A DNA stretch of 64,000 nt from Rhopalosiphum padi (taxonomy: Eukaryota > Arthropoda > Insecta > Hemiptera > Aphididae). Shown piece by piece: positions 1 through 12,514 of this stretch. The position numbers were made by a program, and so were the translations under genes. Where the stretch lies: assembly GCF_020882245.1 (NCBI RefSeq), contig NC_083600.1, positions 9,982,001-10,046,000 of the forward strand, written 5' to 3'. Numbering within the stretch: position 1 is the stretch's first letter; each line of letters begins with the position of its first letter. Below the pieces are notes generated by a model, which saw nothing but the letters and a program-made list of their open reading frames with translations, was not told the DNA's origin and did not search any database.

Positions 1-1127
1 ATGTATATAGTTAAAACGTTTTCAGACTTACTCGATAACCTGTAGCGCTGAAGTCTGCATCAAAGTGAATGACGTGTATTATATGTTACGTCAATACATC
101 ATGTTGCTCCATTCTCCATTGATAAATAAATCAATCTGTAAGTTGCAACAGAAATGTGTATTTTTATTAATTTCGTTGTACAAAGACATAAATATGGCAT
201 TACATTGTATAGTGTACTACGAGTATTGTAAAGTATTTGAGTAGGTATTTGAAATATTTTTTCATTATTGATTATTGAATAATTTTTAAATATTGTTATT
301 TTGAAAATACATTTTAACGGTATTTTATTTTTGTTTTTACCACTGAATATAATTCGGATTCCTTAAATGTTATCGCACCATCGTACCCGGTGGTGGGTCT
401 ATAATTGTTTTGGAGAGCTCCAAAATTGTTCATTAATAATATGTATTTTGTAAACAAAATGTTTGGATTTGATGTTAAGCCTTACAAATATAATATAACT
501 GACGAGGGGGGCAGGCTCTTTGGATACTTCCTTGAATCCGCTACTGAACTTGTACCTCTAAACATATCAACATTATAACGATTATTATATAATATAATAT
601 ATTATTGAGCTTTTAAGATAATAACAATTTATTGTAGTTAGGTACGTCCTTTTTAATTTTAGTAGGTATACCTATTAATACATTTGATGTGTATGGATAT
701 TCAGAGTGGTAACCTGTGCTAACTGATTATTATTATTTTGAATGATATATTTTCAATTTTCTATTAGGTTTTTTGTTAATCACATTATTTGTTAAATAAA
801 TAGTTTGCTGAAGAAGCTTGTGTTCTTGACCATTGTAATTCATATTATACGTAATCGTAAATATTCGTATTGTTTTGAGATTTTGAGAGTGAACTGTTGA
901 TTGTTGACGTGTGGACACATCTATTGTCATGTATCTAAGTAAAACCGTTTCTTAATTGTTTCAATATTGTTTTTGAATATTATTAAAAATACTTAACAAT
1001 ATGCGAGTACGTAAAAATACGTGCCTATACAAATTATTAGTTGTAAGTATTCAACTCAAATAAACAAAAGTTAAATACTTTACTATAAAGTATAAAATAG
1101 TGTTTGCAAATTTGAAATACTTTATTT
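1..1127. other. AT-rich intergenic DNA
   Basis: No gene can be supported. The stretch is AT-rich with scattered short open frames that look random. Around 525-545 the bases read like one end of a hAT-type MITE (GAATCCGCTACTG), but no partner end is visible nearby. A short richer patch at 30-90 has a possible minus-strand splice donor (GTAAGT), but no coding frame continues from it. Confidence 0.5.
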
Positions 1128-1582
1128 AAAACCGGAGTGTCTGAATTGATTCCGAAACGTCCGAATTGGTTCCCGGGTTGTTTCAAAGGGTATATCCAAA
1201 TTGGTTCCCGAGTTAATAAAAATTGTGGCTTTATAAATAATTTATATCAAACATTTTTTAAAAATTCAAATCTACTGATTTCGTTATTTTTATAATTGTC
1301 CATTTCTGTTTTATGAATATTTCCTTATTTTTAGACTTCAGGTTTTGTAGTTTGTTCGAACTTCGCAATTTTATATAATTTTCAATTTGAACTTCTTTTA
1401 ATACATCCATAAATTGAAATATGTTAGGATGTGCGGAATAAAAGCAACTGTAGTTGAATTTGCTGTGAAATGATTGACAGAAATTAGTAGTTCGTTCTAT
1501 TTGTATTTTGCTTTTTCGTAAGTCTTTATCGGGATCCAATTCGGACGTGTGTCGCCTGGAATGTCGGGAACCAATTCGGATG
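1128..1582 (-). mobile_element. MULE-type DNA transposon remnant
   Basis: The piece is bracketed by inverted copies of a short motif. GAATTGGTTCCCG occurs at about 1152-1220 (two diverged copies) and its complement GGGAACCAATTCGG at about 1567-1581, with another CCAATTCGGACGT at 1536. Between them, on the minus strand, lies a short protein fragment resembling the C-terminal part of MULE/FLYWCH-type transposases. The terminal arrangement is seen directly; the family assignment comes from recall of the protein pattern. The element lacks the catalytic core and is a non-autonomous relic. Confidence 0.5.
1258..1539 (-). pseudogene. MULE transposase C-terminal fragment
   Basis: A 93-codon open frame. 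Its middle contains a string of the type SFHSKFN...HPNIFQFMDVLKEVQ...YIKLRS, which I recognise from the C-terminal region of insect MULE transposases (an asparagine/histidine-rich segment followed by a helical 'HPNIF-x-F-x-D-x-LK-x-Q' block). The DDE catalytic domain and any zinc finger are absent, so it cannot be functional alone. It sits inside the inverted-motif element that surrounds it. The methionine at the start of the frame is probably not a real initiation site, because the frame would join an upstream exon in the parent element. Confidence 0.5.
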
Positions 1583-2116
1583 CAGCCTTTAAAATTTAAA
1601 CAGTACTTAAATTTACCTATATCGTTTTACTCATACTACAGAATGTATAGGTAATATAATAACATAATATTGCCTATATATTCTGAAATAATAACATATT
1701 ATTTATTATGTTTCATGAATTGTTTACTGTAAATGGAACTAATCGGTATGCATAACGGTGCATTAGGTAGGGTAGCATTAATACCGTCGTTCACTCGATG
1801 ACAAATATTATTCGGTGTTGTCGTGGTGTAGTGGATGGTGAAAAATATTAGCTGTATATACAAGTATCACCGCCAAATGGTGGCAAACTCATCCGGGTCA
1901 GTTGAAAGTGACATAAAAGGGATTTATGTTTAACGAATCATACTTTTAGGATGGCAGTGGAATTGCGTCAGTATTCTGTCTACGGTTAGTTTAGGTCAGG
2001 TTATGGAGGGGAAGGTCGGTTGCGGAAGGCTGAATGTGAAAGGTGTGTTTGTATGTGTGTTTGTTGGCAAAACGTGGTCGACGGGTCAAATGAAAAGGAT
2101 ATTATATATAAACGTA

Positions 2117-2335
2117 GCGGCCGTAAACTAAGTTACGAGCTCGTAATTTGGGAGTGGTGTCCCACGAGCTGGACGGAGGAGGGTATAAATACCTAGATGA
2201 AATTGAGGTGCAGTTTTGATTTTCGGACCGAACATGACACACAGATTTTGATGCGCCGGCGGATGATTCGTGTAATCGTGGTGAGTTAGTGGTGAGACTG
2301 CCGCCGTTGGTTACCGCCACCCTCGTCTCACTGCA
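2117..2335 (-). other. Possible first exon or promoter patch, minus strand
   Basis: A CG-richer block in an AT-rich setting. On the minus strand there is an ATG at 2320 followed by an open frame, with a plausible splice donor (CATCTAG then GTATTT) at about 2190. The predicted peptide is Ser/Asn-rich and matches no family I know. It may be the first exon of a gene running off the left edge, an unmethylated promoter patch, or chance. Only the composition and the open frame are observed. Confidence 0.2.
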
Positions 2336-2881
2336 CTTAATAAATTGTCACCTGCCGATGTCTACCTACGTAATTATTGTGAACACTCCGCGATAATCCA
2401 TTTATTAAGAAAAATGCATTTACATTTTTTATTTTTGTCTTCGGTAGTTCAGTATAGCCTTTACAAATTCAATGTATGTTTATTATAATTATAATTATTA
2501 CATATAATATGATCATTTTTTTTTTTAATCAAAACTACAATCTACTATTATTAAGACTTATAGATTAATTCGTAATTGGTTAATAATATTATAAAATTGT
2601 TTCATGCATTGTACTATATTGTACGTTTCGATGTTAACAACAGTTACATCACTCTATAATAGTTATATAAATTATAATGCTCAAAAATTGTTGATAATAT
2701 ACTGTCCTGATACACTTAAAGAGGCGTGTATATAGAGATGTTCAGACGCTACAGCATTTCTTGACCAAAAGGTTAAAGGATAGGTTATTTATTTGGCCCG
2801 TCGGTATAAATTTACCTTGGTTAATCCACTTTTCTCCGTTATCGCCGTTGACGGTAACTTTCCAGACCCCCTACAGTCACA

Positions 2882-2925
2882 GAATAATAATAATTATTAT
2901 TATAATAATTATTCTGTGCTACAGT
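2882..2925. repeat. AT-rich palindrome
   Basis: ACAGAATAATAATAATTATT is followed at once by its near-complement ending ATTATTCTGT. Together they form a perfect or near-perfect hairpin of about 40 bp made of AAT/ATT units. It is most likely microsatellite-derived. Confidence 0.6.
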
Positions 2926-4929
2926 TATGTCTGTTATCGTCGACGACCGGTAGGTACCTACTCGTAAACGACGTAAACCTCTCGCTCCAAGTTTTCCTGA
3001 CCATAATGTGGTCTCCTCTTATCGTTAGTTTTATTTTCTTCTACGCGTTTTAACGTTTGCACCCTTTACTCAAGAGTCTTTAGTGGTTGTGTAGTGTGCA
3101 ACATGCATTTTAAATTTTAATATAAATATTTATTTATTTTTATTTTTATTGTTTTTTTTTTTTTTGTTATATGAATAAAATAATATTGGTAATAAATACA
3201 TGCCATTTATTTTTGCGTAATTATATTATTTTATTGTATTATTTTGGAATCAGTGGTCGTGATACATTGCTTACTCCATGGAATGACTTTTTACTTACGT
3301 GCAGCGACCGCTGGCGTAGACGGATTTCCTATTCACGTCCAGTTTATACAGGTGGGCCATAGTGGTAGTAGCTGATAACTAGACACTTCAGTCTTCGACT
3401 GCTTTTCATTGGCCAAAATGTTGAGACCAACATTAAAAAAACCTAATTGCTAGCTAGACTCTTTCAATTAGGTACCTGGTAATTCTCCACCGAGAGGATT
3501 ATATAATGATACATTTTACATTTTTATTATAAAAAAAATGACTATATCAACATAAACCGATACTCAAATAAGCATAAAACATACTTAAATAGTCTAATAA
3601 AAGTACATAATCAAAATATTGAAAAAATTATATAATATTTGGAAAATGTTAAATGTTAGTACTTAAAATATGGTCAAAATGTTCTGAACGTCGGTTATTC
3701 ATTTTTGAATTACAACAAAATAACAAATCGATTTTGTTGAAAAACGAGTTGTTTAGTAAATATTTCTGTTTTATTGCTGTTTCTGTTGGTTATTCCTAAT
3801 TAATTTGAAAAGTTGGTGTTTGGAATACTACACATAAAATAATTGGTCAATAATTTAATTAGTATTATTGAGATTAACATAATAGTTTATAACTAAATTA
3901 TAAGCATCTTTTGTACTTTATTATAGAAAGCTGAGGGACAGCAAGAATATAATATTTTTATTTTTATTTGGTAATATTATATACCTACACATAATATTTT
4001 CTACTTATTGCTAATTTTTAATTTATAATACATTTTTAAGATTATCAAGTATAATATTATAATATTATAAAATGTGCAGAGCTTGAAATTGAAACGAACC
4101 TTTTCAATTTTTATTTCAATATTGATTAATGGTGTTAGTTTTTTTCTGATTTAAATTTATAATAATATTTTACAATTTCTGAAGTCATTATTGTTACTTA
4201 TACTGAAATATTTTTTTAATGTTGTATTAATAGGTATATTATCAAATTTTTACCGCGATAAAAATGAGCATAGATATATGAATATAATATTTGGCACTCG
4301 ATGTGTTTCAATTTAGGTGTACCTCCACCTGGAAAAATATAAATACAACATAGATATAACACAGATTTTTTAACATGGTTAGGTGAGTGGTTCAATAGGA
4401 AACAATTTTATAGATCGTCACTATAAAATTCCATATAATTTACATAATTAATACATTTTTATAATTAAAAATATATCTATGATAAATTATTCACAATTTG
4501 TATTCATAAATGCCAAATGGTATTAGCAAAGTATTGCTTAAAAATGTTGTTAAAATAAATTATCGATTTAAATTTCATCAATTCATCATTATCTTCAGTA
4601 TTTATTTTTAAATACGGGGTGTTGAACACACTATACTATCATCTAATTACAATACTTACTAGTTACTACATGCATGTAGTATATAAATAATGGGCTTAGC
4701 CACAATACCTAAAATATAATGTTTTAATTTAAAATAATATGTAACTTTAAACTGTTAATTTTTATTTGTGGTAGGTACATTAGGCACGTCAATACAATAT
4801 TAGGCAATACGTCATGCGAATACTATGAACGCATAATTAATTGTTTATCACAACTTCGTGTGCAAACTGTGACTTAACATAAGAAATGTTTTTAATTATT
4901 TAAATTTATTTAGTTACTTCATAATAATC

Positions 4930-5490
4930 TCCTTTATTTAGCTATCCCATTGACCATTTATGTACGGTCAGCTATAGCTTGTTATAAATTATATAATGTT
5001 AATAAACTCCTGCTTGATGTGGGAAATTCAACCAAATTAAACGAAATTCAAATTCTCCAAAACAAATTATTGAGAATACGCCAAAAAGCCCTAGGGTTCA
5101 TGAGGTATCAGGAATAGACAAATTAACAACGATGCAAGAATACATTGAATATCAAAGACTGAATAAAAACCCAGTTCAAAAATACCGACACCAATCTCAA
5201 AAACTCTGATCAGTGGCGTATCCAGATTTTTGAGAGGGTCGGCGCTGTCTAAAATTTTACCAAATATACTAGATAACAAAAAGAAAAAAATAGCAAATAC
5301 GGCCAATTAGGGGGGCATGGTCCCTGTGATCCCTCCCCTCTGGATACGCCACTGCCTCTGACGTAGCACGATTCAATACACTTGCAGAGAACTAAAACAA
5401 AAAAACCAACGTTTAAAATCACGACTACCTAAAGACCTTCTCCTATTAGATGTCAGCGCTGCAGACGAAGATGAAATCTAAATTTAAAAT
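4930..5490 (+). mobile_element. LINE reverse-transcriptase C-terminal relic
   Basis: The plus strand, read in shifting frames, contains phrases typical of the region after the reverse-transcriptase fingers in Jockey-type LINEs: LNEIQILQNKLLRI, then an acidic/basic tail with SDVARFNTLAEN and a final KSRLPKDLL. Frameshifts and stops break it throughout, so it is a dead copy. A hAT-type MITE (5211-5354) sits in the middle, and the LINE reading resumes after it, which gives the order of events: LINE first, MITE later. Confidence 0.55.
5211..5354. mobile_element. hAT-type MITE, 144 bp
   Basis: The ends are perfect 15-bp inverted repeats, CAGTGGCGTATCCAG and CTGGATACGCCACTG. The flanks ACTCTGAT and CCTCTGAC agree at 6 of 8 positions, consistent with an 8-bp hAT target duplication that has since mutated. 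It carries no coding capacity. It lies inside the LINE relic. Confidence 0.75.
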
Positions 5491-7194
5491 ATTCATAAAA
5501 ATGCTTAATAACTTAGTGTCTTAGTATAACATGTAAATATCATTATCCTTGTAATTAGACCTTAAAACTTGTAATAGCATGTAATAATGTAATATGCTAC
5601 CTAACACATATGTTACAGATTTATAAAAGTTTTGGTCTTTTATTCTTGATACTTGATACTTTAAGAGTAATTATAATATTCGAATTAAAAATGAAATTTT
5701 CATGTTTACAACAAAACATTAATACTTAATACTAATAGTATACTTAAATATTAATTAGGTAATGATAATAATTAATCTATGGTTTACAATAACGTTAGTT
5801 GTTAATACATTGTTATGTTTAATGTATGGTACCGTAGTTATAAACATAATAATTTAAGCGGCATTTGGCGGGAATATTATTTGTATTTGGTTTTTTTTTT
5901 TTTTACAATAACTCGAACACTAAGAACCTTTTATTAATTAATTTTGTTTTATTTTATTAATAAAGAATTAAATTTAATATAATAATTATAAGTTTGAGTA
6001 TTTGACATTTAGAATAGCTGAACAACGTTTTCCGGCATGAGTTTTATAATAAGCGGCGTACGGCGATACGTATACTGACGACAACGACGTCCAAATATAA
6101 ACTACTACACCAATAACCATTTTACCTGTAAATAAAAGATATTGTAATCTCCTACAGTCCTACATGGACCTTTTTACCTGTAAAAATTCTGATAATATCT
6201 TACACTCCAACATTTTTACTGAAGTACATGATTTTGGAACTAAAAAGCTCAAAAAACTAAAAATAAACATAATTAAAAACAACTGATCTTAATTATACAT
6301 ATTAGACGAAATATGTATAATATGCGTTGACCGTAGTTGTCAGTTGACTTTATCTCACCTAGGTACCTATTTTATATAATTATTTTTATTTTTAGGGGTC
6401 TGGAGCGTAATTCTAAGAAGTAAAAACTAGGAATTTTATGTTGCATGTATTTACGGGTCATGTACTCATGTCAATGTGCTGGAAGTAAAAGTACTAGTAC
6501 GTAGTAAGTAAAGTAAGTACTTATAGAATATGATGTTGAACAATAATATTGTACAGTCATAATAAAAAAGTAGTTGTGTAGTAAATAGTTAATTAACAAA
6601 GTAAACGAACATAGGTATTTTAGCACTTCAAAAACTAGAGAAAATCAATCAAGCAAGGGATTCCTCCCCCCTCCAAAAAAAAACAACAAAATTCTGGCTA
6701 CGGCACTGGAATAATCCGATGCCAATTTTTCTTTAATATTCGTCGCGATTCATATGAAATATTTTTATATCCAAAAATTAAAACTAAAATAAAAATGTAA
6801 TTTACATTTAAATTTAAATATAGGTACATTAAATTTTAAAGAAATGTTAATATTAACAATAACCCAAATAACAACCCTTAGTATAAGTCCTATTAATTAG
6901 TTATTATCTATTAGGCAATTCCTATTTAATTTAATACTATAAATATCAATACCTATCATTATAGGTAAGAATAATATTTGTTATCAAACAACGAGCGGTC
7001 GTGTAAAGCTGTCAGACGTTTTGTTAGTTGCTGAGACCTCGTGCTCGACGAATACCGAATTACAAAATTAATTTTATTACATTGGAATGTTATTAGAGTT
7101 AATCAAATAATAAGATTACATCAAACAATGCTTAGAATTAAAATAATATTATAAATGATAATTGAATATACCTGCAAGCTGTAGAGACATAAAG
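5491..7194. other. Intergenic DNA
   Basis: AT-rich noncoding DNA with no gene that I can support. A single MITE-like end, CTGGCTACGGCACTGG, lies at about 6692-6709 after a C-rich and A-rich run; its partner was not found. Two small CG-richer patches (6030-6100 and 6988-7060) have no continuing reading frame. Confidence 0.5.
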
Positions 7195-7983
7195 CAGTGT
7201 TTCCCAACCTTTTTGTAGCGTAGACTGTTGGGGTGAATCGACCCAAAATATGGTCTGTTTGGGCGAGGGTTTATGGCTTATTCATCTAAAAATACCGTTT
7301 GGGCGAATAAGTATGAAAATGCTTTTAATATATACTCAACAATTGTCAATTAATTAAACAAAATCCTATAAAACATGCATAATTAATAATGAGTCCTATT
7401 TAAAAAAAAATATTGGTTTTATAGATATCTGATATTAGTAATATTATTTTTTAGATATATAGTAATCTACAGTCAAAAAATAATAAATAAAATTACATAA
7501 TATAATATAATTGGTTATATTATATCTTATATAGTATGATGAACATGCTTATAATATATAGGTACTCAACAGACAACAATTAATTAAACAAAATCATGTC
7601 TGAATCGTAATCTTGTTTTCAATAATAGTGATTAATAATTATTAGCAATATCTATCACCCGTATCGAGTCTGTCACCAGGTTTTTACCTCGTATAGGTAA
7701 AAATAATTTCACTCGCCCAAACGGTACAAATGATAGTCGCTTTAACGGACTAGGTATTTTTTTTTTTTGATAAAATAATTACCTTCGCCCAAACGACCAC
7801 CGCCCCCCCCTTTGTAATGCCAACCCAAAAATATACTGTTTGTTGGGTATGCGACCCCTACTAAAAAAAAATTGCCTAGGTTTTTTTTTGTATAATATTA
7901 TCATTTATCAATATAGGTAGTTCATAATTGGCTAATTAGTTTACAAACACCACGAACCGCGACCCATAGGTTGGGAAACATTG
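7195..7983. mobile_element. hAT-like element with nested insert
   Basis: The outer ends are inverted repeats: CAGTGTTTCCCAACCT at 7195 and AGGTTGGGAAACATTG ending at 7983. The form CAGTGTTTCCCAACC...GGTTGGGAAACxxTG is common among hAT MITEs. The interior holds repeated TTTGGGCGA motifs on the left (about 7257 and 7310) and their complement TCGCCCAAAC on the right (about 7712 and 7785). This suggests a second, foldback-like element inserted inside the first. No convincing 8-bp duplication remains at the outer borders. Confidence 0.55.
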
Positions 7984-7990
7984 GTAAGAC

Positions 7991-8141
7991 CAGCGTTTCT
8001 TTAACTTTTTAGTCTCGCGACCCCCTCCCTATCTATACTAAGTATAAATTTGTATCATATCGTTGGGAAATCCAAATTTTGAACGAAAGGTTTTATTATA
8101 TTTGACCACAGTGACCCCCGTCCCCAGGTTGAGAAACGCTG
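7991..8141. mobile_element. Small hAT-like MITE
   Basis: The left end CAGCGTTTCT-TTAAC and right end GTTGAGAAACGCTG are imperfect inverted repeats, each followed inward by a GACCCC-type motif. The element starts only 7 bp after the larger hAT-like element ends, so two related elements sit side by side. There is no coding capacity. Confidence 0.55.
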
Positions 8142-10340
8142 GTATAGGTTCTATACCAATACGGCAATATCACTATACTATAGAGTAATGCTAGTTTCGA
8201 AAAAAACTGCGAATTATTTAATACGGTACACGATAGGATAGCACGATAGTACCAAACATGTCACATGTGGCCCACGTGCTCGTACGGACGGCAAACGCTT
8301 TTTCTCGAAACTAGAAAAAATATTGAAAATCAGGAGATTAATGAAATTAAAATGTTGAAACCTCAATATTTTGAGAAAAATTAAATCTACAAAATATAGC
8401 TATTCAATTTTTTTGAAAATAATTAAAAAAAAAAAAAAATTTTTTAAACTTTTTTCTAAAACATAAAAAAAATTAAAACATGAGTATTTGTAGTTCTTAT
8501 CCCTGTGAATCTTATTAAAAAACCAAAATTATGATATTATCTCCATTATTTCAGGAGAATATATCGCAATGAGTAAATCTTCTCGGGACACTGTATATTA
8601 TATCTATAATAACTAACGCTGATTTTAATTTTGTACTTACCTAAGCTTAAAAAAAATTTGCAGTAGAATTAATATGCAATAAAATAATCTTATAGGGGAG
8701 AGGTAACGCACAAATCACTGTACTGGACGATTAAAATATGTTGGTAGGTAGTAAATTAGTGAAACTGAAATGTTATTATCTAATTGTAAAAAAAAGGCAG
8801 AACATAGAACTATCGTAATATATTATCATGTTGAATTCAACTAGGTACTGTTCGACATAATTTTAAAACTATTTTTTGTAAATTGTAATCGTCATTAATT
8901 AAGTTAGTACAATATTGTCAATTATATTTAATATTTAGGTACCAAGATTCTAAACAAACACGTTACATGTTACATTTCTACGATAAGTATTTCAATCTAT
9001 ACGAGGTACTAAAATACTTAAAAATTACAATTTATTATTTAATTAAATTAGCTTAAAATGAGTATTTTAATAATAATTTGAGGTTAGTAACATTAAACTG
9101 TCATTAATATTTATGAGATGTAAGTATATGCGTTAGTTTGATAAAATTTAAAATTTTAATAATAAACTTGCCCATGTATTTTAATTGGAGAAGTTTTAAT
9201 TGATATTTAATATTTTAAAGTTTCTTGAAAACATTTTCTTCGTGAAAATATACATTGCACAAATAAAATATAGGTACTTATCTATTAACAGAAATAATAG
9301 AATCAAGTTGTTTGTTGTCTTATTTTATCAATTCAGTATCAACTATACATAAATACACAGTGGAATAGCATCCAAACTTATAAACATTAATAATTAAACA
9401 CTTTAAAGTATTAAATATGCTTGATTCAACTTTATTATAGTATATAGGTAACAAGTATTTTAATTTAATCTATTTGTAAATCGCAAAATAATAAAATAAA
9501 ATAAACTAAAACCGGTTGCAATGTTGGGTTTACTCATTTGTTAAGGAATCCTTAAAAGTTGTAAATTAAATAAATAAATAATTGTATAGTACAGGTAGAA
9601 ATTTGGAGTACAGAATTTCTCATTTTTCTTTTTATCAATGTAAATAATTGAATAAAAATCAAACTGCATTCCAGATAAGGTACTTAAAAAGATACACTTC
9701 TACTAATCAGGTGAACATTATAAGAAATTCAATATATATTCATATTTATTACTTATGCTTTTTCAATACAATCGCCAAGTTAAGTATGTTATAAAAAAAA
9801 ACTGTCAATATTGAAATCCCCAGTTAAAATTATAATTTAATTTATGCACTTAATAAAAATGATTCAATGTATAACCACAGAACATAACTATAATATTCAA
9901 TTGTACAGAATTTAATAAACATACTGTAATAATCATTAACTATTTTCAATTATTTTAGCAGTGATTATTTTAGAGCAGGTAACATCCACAACCGCTAAAA
10001 TGATAATAAATAATCATTTAACGGAATTGTTAAGGACTACTTTAACAACACAATATAATCCTAGTTTCAAAAAGCTTACAAAAAAAAATAAACACGCAAC
10101 TAATAAGAAAATAATTAATAATTAAAAATTAAATACATATTTAAATATTATATCAAGAGCACTATATTTTTTTCTATAAATTGTAATTTAATAAAATATA
10201 CTTTTTCAAATACATAAATTCATATTAATAAAAATTTTTGTTTGTAAAAATGTTGCGATAAGATAAGATGCGAGACGCAAGTCTGACGCGAGATGTAATT
10301 TGGCCACCCCTGATATAGTACAAACGGTTCAATAATAATT
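8142..10340. other. Intergenic DNA downstream of securin candidate
   Basis: AT-rich, with no supported gene. A hAT-like terminal motif (TTGGCCACCCCTG) at about 10300 stands alone. The right part probably includes the 3' untranslated region of the minus-strand gene that ends at 10614: a TTTATT (AATAAA on the minus strand) lies near 10368. Confidence 0.45.
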
Positions 10341-10613
10341 ACAAGGTTAGTTTAACAAAAATTGTTTTTATTTCATCTTCAGATTCATGATTTAAATATG
10401 TTAAAACGAGTAAATATAATAACTCTAATTAATAGAAGCAGTCTATAAAAATTTTAATACAGGAAAATAATCCTTAGTCATTTATATCATTATATTATAT
10501 TCATTTAACGGATATAATAACTGTATTAATAATATTTATCATATTGATAGATGTAAATAAAACCATTAAATTTAAATAAATATACACAAAATTAAAACAC
10601 ACTGTTAAATAAA

Positions 10614-12514
10614 TTAAGCAAATATGAATTCTGGAAAGTCCATGACTGGCGATGAAGGAAACATGCATTCAATTTCTGGTTCTCCTAAAAAATTTAAATA
10701 TATTTACATGTACTAATCACTAAATATTAATCACTATTCATTGACATTCACAAAATGTAAGATTTCACTATACTTTCATCAATTAAAATATAACTCATTT
10801 TAGGAACATCAAGCTTATAAAACTATTTTACTATTAATTATTCCTCAAAGCAAAAACAATAAACACAATACTAATATTATAATTTAAACTAAATATAAAA
10901 TTCATAATTACTACCAAAAGTATCAAATTTATTTTTGATTTTATCGATCATTATTGTATTGTAGTCCTCAAGAAACCAATCACTTGTGTCATTATTATTT
11001 CCACCGAAAAATTCACTCAGCATACCAATATTACATGTCATACTTGGAGGCAACATATCTGCAAAATAAAAGAGAATAGGTAATAAAAAATCTTATGATG
11101 CATATTAATGTGTTAAGTTCTAAGCAAACCTTAAGAACAAGTTTAACAATATTTTTATTTTTTTAAATGACCGTTATTATATAAGAAATGCTCCAAAAGT
11201 TACAAGTAACTTAAAATCAGAATGTGGTTTATTAATGTTCTAAATTTATAAATGTCATTACAATGTTCAAAATAAATTATTAAAGTTATTGTTATAAATT
11301 AATATGGCCCCATTTCACAACACTTGAATAACCTGTAAAGCTAGCAACTGGGGTTTATTTTTGTGTGAGTTGAGAAGAAATTTTATTATTATATTCATTT
11401 TTTGACACATTAAATAGCCAATTCAATCTACAGAATTACTATCATTAAATGGTTTTAATATAACCAATTACTGTAAAAGAATACCTATCTATTGGGCATT
11501 TTTTTCATATTTTATTATTATTACTACCTATATCGAAACCTTATCCACTAATGTTTAAGTTAAATCTTATATACATAATTTACTAAATTCTTCTACTAAG
11601 GAGGGAGGGGATATCTAGCTAAACCTGAAATCGTTATTTGTTATCACACCATATATAATTTTACTTATTTAATCATTATATTTGTTTGAAGTCTTTTACT
11701 CTTATGAATAACAGCACACATTTTAAATTTAAATTTGCAAAACAAAATATTATCTGGAGTATTTTAATATAATAAAATTAAACGTAGGACAATTAATTAA
11801 TTAGTTTTAAGTATTTAAAGTTTAAATTAGCATAGTAGACCAATATTTTGCTGGGTATCCCTGTACATACTTGACTTTACTCATATATACTTTAAATAAG
11901 TATAACTTGTAATCTACTCATACAAAATTTATTTATTTTTAATGAAATACTAAAAAAAATTAATTTATTTTGGCTACTTCTTCTAAATTTTAAACTACTA
12001 GGTATCAAATAGGTATTAATATCTGAAAAAACATAATACATAATACCTAATAAAAACTACCTAATTAAATTAATCATAAATAAATACCTAAATATTAAAT
12101 TAATAATTACCATTTTGTTGTGTTGTACAGTCAAAATGATTAAATTCTTCATTTTGATTATAAGTGAAGTCTTGTAATGGTGATTTACACTTAATCTCGG
12201 TTTCAAAATTTTTCATGGGCAACACCTTTAATTGTTTAAGACTTTTACCATCAGACTTTTTGACCGACTGCACTGTATTTGTCAACACTTTCAAAGCACT
12301 TTTTTTGCGATTTGTAACTAAACCATTTTCTATAAAATGTATAAAATAAAAATATACAAACAATTGACTAAAACTAAATAGTTAATCTATTTAGTATATC
12401 TATCTCGTATTTAATTATTAATACTGATTTGTATACACACTTACTTATATTTTTTACAGGATTCTCGTTGTTTATGGAAGCTAATTTACGAACACGGAAA
12501 GTATTAGAAGACAT
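10614..12514 (-). CDS. Securin-like separase inhibitor (candidate)
   Basis: Four exons with GT..AG borders join in frame: 12514-12445, 12329-12111, 11058-10915 and 10684-10614, giving about 168 residues (human securin PTTG1 has about 200). Securins are disordered proteins that block separase until the anaphase-promoting complex destroys them. Here the C-terminal end reads EPEIECMFPSSPVMDF, closely matching the EIEKFFP...DFESF segment through which vertebrate securin blocks separase. A destruction-box-like KSALKVLTN (consensus RxxLxx[LIV]xN, with K for R) lies in the basic N-terminal part, and the rest is low-complexity and polar. No exact KEN box is present; NENP occurs near residue 17. Insect securins are very diverged, so the name rests on short motifs. 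The start ATG opens a compact first exon near the divergent promoter. The exon model is more certain than the function. Confidence 0.6.

Larger units (their letters stand above)
1583..4900. other. Intergenic DNA, one CpG-richer patch
   Basis: Mostly AT-rich noncoding DNA. The patch 1960-2340 is clearly richer in CG than its surroundings and is annotated separately. Simple AT-rich palindromic runs occur near 2882-2925 and poly-T runs near 3150-3165. No gene with family similarity could be read on either strand. Confidence 0.5.

Noticed and set aside
12164..12349. Plus-strand open frame opposite the second exon of the securin-like gene
   Set aside because: It is a mirror of the coding exon on the other strand; the minus-strand exon has proper splice borders and joins in frame with three others.
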